A stretch of DNA of 64,000 nt, from the NCBI GenBank assembly GCA_026929865.2, contig CM049398.1:20249501-20313500 (forward strand). The letters run 5' to 3'. Within the stretch, counting starts at the first letter, position 1, and the number at the start of each line of letters is the position of its first letter. A model generated the notes under the pieces. That model was not told where the DNA came from. It saw only the letters and a program-made list of their open reading frames with translations, and did not search any database. The stretch is from Hyperoplus lanceolatus (Eukaryota; Chordata; Actinopteri; Uranoscopiformes; Ammodytidae). Below, one piece after another: positions 60,368 through 64,000 of the stretch. The translations under genes and the position numbers were made by a program.

Positions 60368-61421
60368 GGCCCTGTTCTCACGGCAACACGAAACGGTGCA
60401 AACGCGGAAAAATTCCCGTGGTTGCACTATATCATGTACATGAAAACAGCAAACGCAGGCATGAAACCGCAAGTTTTTGAGATCACCTCCCAGGGAGGAT
60501 TTTTTGGAAAACACAACGGTTTTGGTTTCTTGTAAACACCGAAACCATTTCCCCTGATATCGCTGACGTCACGGCTCCACTTCACGTATGCATAGTCTAT
60601 AACATTTGCTGTCAAAATACCCACACGCGACGCGAGTTATAAAGTTAGAAGACAACATAACATGCACGGTGTCTCTGCGTCACCATCACTGTGATCAGCG
60701 GAGAGTGTCGTGCAGGGCTCAAATATAACACTCGCCAATTTAGTCTATAGTCTATTAGTAAGTTATTGATACCATGCAACCGCCACTTTGTCTGGGGAAA
60801 GATTTGTGCTCTGCCGGTTTTTCTAGCAAAATAAACGTGTGTAGCTTCTATATGCCAGGGACACGGCTCTCTCTACATTAAAAAACACTATCCATAGTTC
60901 GCAGCGGTTAAGTTACTGTTCAACAAAGGGAGCATTAAGGCTACGGCTTCACAGTAAAAGCATGTCACTGGCTAAACATTAATAGCATTTCACTGGACAA
61001 ACGTGAGTTGACTTTTATTTTGAAGTACGCCTAACAGGAAAGATAGCCGCCCACAAAGCCCCTTCACTACCAGCATTTCTTCTATTTTCACGAGTTCAAT
61101 GGGTGAAATAAGAGGACAGAAAGCTTGTCATTTACAATACTGGTAACCCCAAGCTTACACCAACCGCTTTATGAATGTTAGTGGCATTAATTTTCGGTTA
61201 CAGTAAGGTTTTATGCATCAAATTGTACCGGAAAAGCTATCTACTACTACTTTGTACCGCCAACTGCTGGCCTGGCATGCTTACTACAGCGATTTCATCC
61301 CGTTTCCTCTGAAAACATGTTACGAGTGAAGATGTCAGATAAATTTTGTCTGAACGGGGGTTTTTTTTTTTTTAAACCAAAAACGGGAAAGCTGTCACGT
61401 TTTCACCGTGAGAACAGGGCC
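60368..61421. mobile_element. Harbinger-like MITE with TTA duplication
   Basis: GGCCCTGTTCTCACGG at 60368-60383 is exactly inverted at 61406-61421. TTA flanks both sides (60365-60367, 61422-61424), the typical PIF/Harbinger target. There is no transposase in its 1054 bp. Confidence 0.85.
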
Positions 61422-61690
61422 TTAATGAAACACTTACTTGAAGCATTAACTAATCAATGCCAATCAATTCCTCAATCAGGCACTGGCGACTTTCTGTCAA
61501 CCCGAGGCACTGGTTTTGTGATAGGTTTATTGACTGCTTGGACAAAGTCGAACTGACAAGGGCAGGGAGGCTGTGGGACGTGGACAAGGTGTTAAAATCT
61601 GATACATCCATGTTTTATCCCAGAAGACCTATATGTACATGCAGGCACCAAGATTAGACCCTTATTTAGTTTGAACAACTGGCGATCCAG

Positions 61691-62156
61691 TAGCCTGGAA
61701 ATCCAGACCCATATCTAGAACGATAGAGGGTCTGGCCACGATCAATAGCACTATGACCAATCAGAGCAATGAACAAGGTGACATATTAAGCCCTGTTCGT
61801 ATAGCTGTTAAATTAAACTTTTGCCGTGGTCGGTCAGCAAAACAGATCATTCCTCTTACTTGCTAATGAAAGATTTGAGTGCCGTCTTCCAAATCGCTAA
61901 GTGTTGAGGCAAAAGCCGTCTCAAACTCCAACAACATATCCACAGCCATCGGCGCATGATGCACAGCACTGTCGTCATCCGGTTACGTCCGCCCCAGAGC
62001 CCCATACATAGGGCTCTGGCCCGCCCATATCAGAAAGAACGATTTGATTGGTAGCTCAGGATTTCTTAAATGAGCTTCAATGGAGAGTGTCCAGACCAAC
62101 AGGCGCAGGAAATTTAATTTGCCAGCACCTAGCGGCAGGTCTGGATTTCCAGTCTA
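61691..62156. mobile_element. Short MITE with TAGCCTGGAAATCCAGACC ends
   Basis: TAGCCTGGAAATCCAGACC (61691-61709) is repeated inversely at the right end as TAGACTGGAAATCCAGACC, ending 62156. GCGATCCAG (61682-61690) and GCAATCCAG (62157-62165) match in 8 of 9 positions, so an 8- or 9-bp duplication is likely. The terminal repeat itself contains an inner palindrome (CTGGAAATCCAG). Superfamily not determined; hAT is possible. Confidence 0.75.
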
Positions 62157-62165
62157 GCAATCCAG

Positions 62166-62699
62166 TGCATCAAATACAAGTTAAGTGAGTCAAGGGCTAA
62201 TATCTCCAAATACCTTTGACAACTTTTGGTGTCATTAATAATGTACATTAAGGGTCACATAATTATGATTTCCCTAAATGAATATGTATAACACATTATT
62301 TAAAACGCATTACAAGACCATTCACATTTGCAGATTTAACATGTATTGCAGGCAAAATGGACATCTTAATTTTGGTTCAGTTTTGCCCATATTGTCAAAG
62401 TATTGTATAGAGTTCCGTTGTGACTCAATTTGTCAGACATGGCAAATTCTTTGTGAAAATCATTGATTGTTTTACTTGAAATGAACTATGTTGCTCCTGT
62501 ATGGTGCTTAGAATGTACTGGTTAGGTCAAATGTATTGACCAATGCCAAGTTGGTCTATGTATGTCAATTATTTTGGTCGGGTGAGAGTTAACACCTGTC
62601 CTGTGTACAGTATAAGTCTTTCAAAGGGTTAAATGTGTAGGGGTCCTTTTGGACTCTGACTGTACTCTTGCCTCTTCTCCATATGTGGTGACTTGGAGA

Positions 62700-62740
<41 letters not shown>

Positions 62741-62759
62741 CAGCTTGCCAGGCTGAATA

Positions 62760-62792
<33 letters not shown>

Positions 62793-62934
62793 TATTGTCA
62801 ACTATTTTCTGACGTTGTCCCACAAAAGGAGCAGTCACAGACGATAAAAAAAACTGTGACAGGTTCTGGAGAGAGTCAGTCAAGTGAGCGGCAGTTATGA
62901 AAGCGGCAATTTTTTGTGTGTGAGTGCGTTGGGG

Positions 62935-62989
<55 letters not shown>

Positions 62990-64000
62990 AAGGGGTAAGA
63001 AGGAAGGGGTAAGAAAAATACATGAATGGGAGATAAGTGTATTTTTGTGTAGTACAGCATTAGAGAGGGAGATCAGAGCATGTTTGGAAAAGCTTTTTGG
63101 CTTTTCTCTGAGGATAAAGCTTGTCTGGCCTTGTGCAGCTGAATCCTGCTGCAGCGCTGTCCATGGTGCTGAAACAGCTGGAGGATATATTGTCCCTCTT
63201 TATCTCCCTCCATCCCTCTATCTCTCCCTCCACCCTTCTTCTCTTACATTTTTGTCTTCCTCTGTGTCTTTCTCTCTTGTGCCCTCTCACTGTCTCCTCT
63301 ATCGCCCCCTTTCAACTTCCCAGCCGATTTACTGCTGTTAAACACAGTTTGTTCCCACAGTAATGTCAACACATAGAGCATTGGATGACAGTAGCAAGAC
63401 TTCAGCACACAACAACCACACATTGTTATAATTTTGAAAAATGTATTTATTCTGTAAGAGCTGTTTGAGTATATATGTTTGCAAATTAAGAAGTATGCCC
63501 TTCACAACAAATGACAGCATTGGTTTAAGTTGACCTCACAAGAAACCTCTAGCCTCTTGTGACATCGTATGTCTGTGTTTTCCTGGAAGCAAAGTCAGAA
63601 GTAGTTATAATAGATACTATGTATGTTTCATAGAGATGAGTGTTGGTATCTATTTTTCCTGATTTTTCCTTTGACAGTGACCATGATTTTCCCTTAACTC
63701 AACCAAGTTGTTTTTGCTCCTTAATCTAACCAACTATATCTACTCAAGATTATAAATGCTTAGGGCCGATTACTGTGCATTGTTTAGGTTGAAATCACGA
63801 TACACTATATAAAAAAAACTTTTGCATTAATCTGTTTTTATTTTTCTGATTGATCTACTTATTGCTTAGTTGAAATATCAGATAACACAACAGTGTTCAA
63901 AGTATACATTTCCCAGATGCCCCATGTAACGTCAAATTGCTGGTTTTGTCCAACCAGAAGTACAATATTCAAAGATATTTTAATTATAAATAAGACCATT
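62166..64000. other. Unassigned sequence with simple repeats
   Basis: AG repeat at 62701-62737, CA at 62762-62790 and GA at 62940-62987, followed by a CT-rich stretch (63190-63310). No gene is recognised up to the window end. Confidence 0.6.
62940..62987. repeat. (GA)n microsatellite
   Basis: About 48 bases of uninterrupted GA. Confidence 0.95.

Overview
The window looks like gene-poor nuclear DNA from a teleost fish, probably a percomorph. The evidence is indirect: long CA/TG microsatellites, AT-rich unique sequence, Tc1, hAT, Harbinger and piggyBac elements, L1/Tx1- and L2-type LINEs, a self-primed-type Ty3/gypsy element, and a tRNA-derived SINE with a fish-type AATAAAG tail. I could not support any complete host protein-coding gene. 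Every well-supported coding region belongs to a mobile element, and most are broken. One weak host-exon candidate is given at 54867-55549.

Region by region. 1-1925: the 5' part of an L2-clade LINE on the minus strand, whose ORF2 is open for 619 codons and runs off the window. 1926-6542: unassigned sequence. 6543-19307: one composite LTR retrotransposon, bounded by a perfect 5-bp target duplication (TCAAT). Its 5' LTR is split by a 3.8-kb insertion holding a TA-flanked MITE, a LINE tail and a Tc1 element. Its internal part has a gag-like ORF and GC-rich minisatellites but no pol. Its 3' LTR is tandemly duplicated and split by a 5.7-kb hAT that itself carries a hAT-like element, a Harbinger MITE and a large hairpin. 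21132-25654: a long-terminal-repeat DNA element with a scrambled piggyBac transposase and a nested BED-finger hAT. 27931-37405: a minus-strand LINE split by a hAT-like element (28428-29683) and by a near-intact, full-length L1/Tx1 LINE (29836-36164) with a 15-bp target duplication. 40240-41172: a SINE and a hAT MITE back to back. 44310-47427: piggyBac-like, mariner-like and TTAA-type MITEs. 49919-51085: an unclassified repeat and a hAT MITE carrying a SINE. 59455-62165: three more MITEs. The rest is mostly unique sequence with microsatellites.

The nesting gives relative ages. The L1 is younger than the LINE it interrupts. The hAT inside the gypsy 3' LTR is younger than that gypsy copy, and the tandem duplication of LTR plus hAT end is younger still. 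The most informative single signal is an 11-nt complementarity between the LTR and the primer-binding position of the gypsy-like element, placed as expected for Tf1/sushi-type self-priming. All family names rest on motif recognition by eye; no database search was run.
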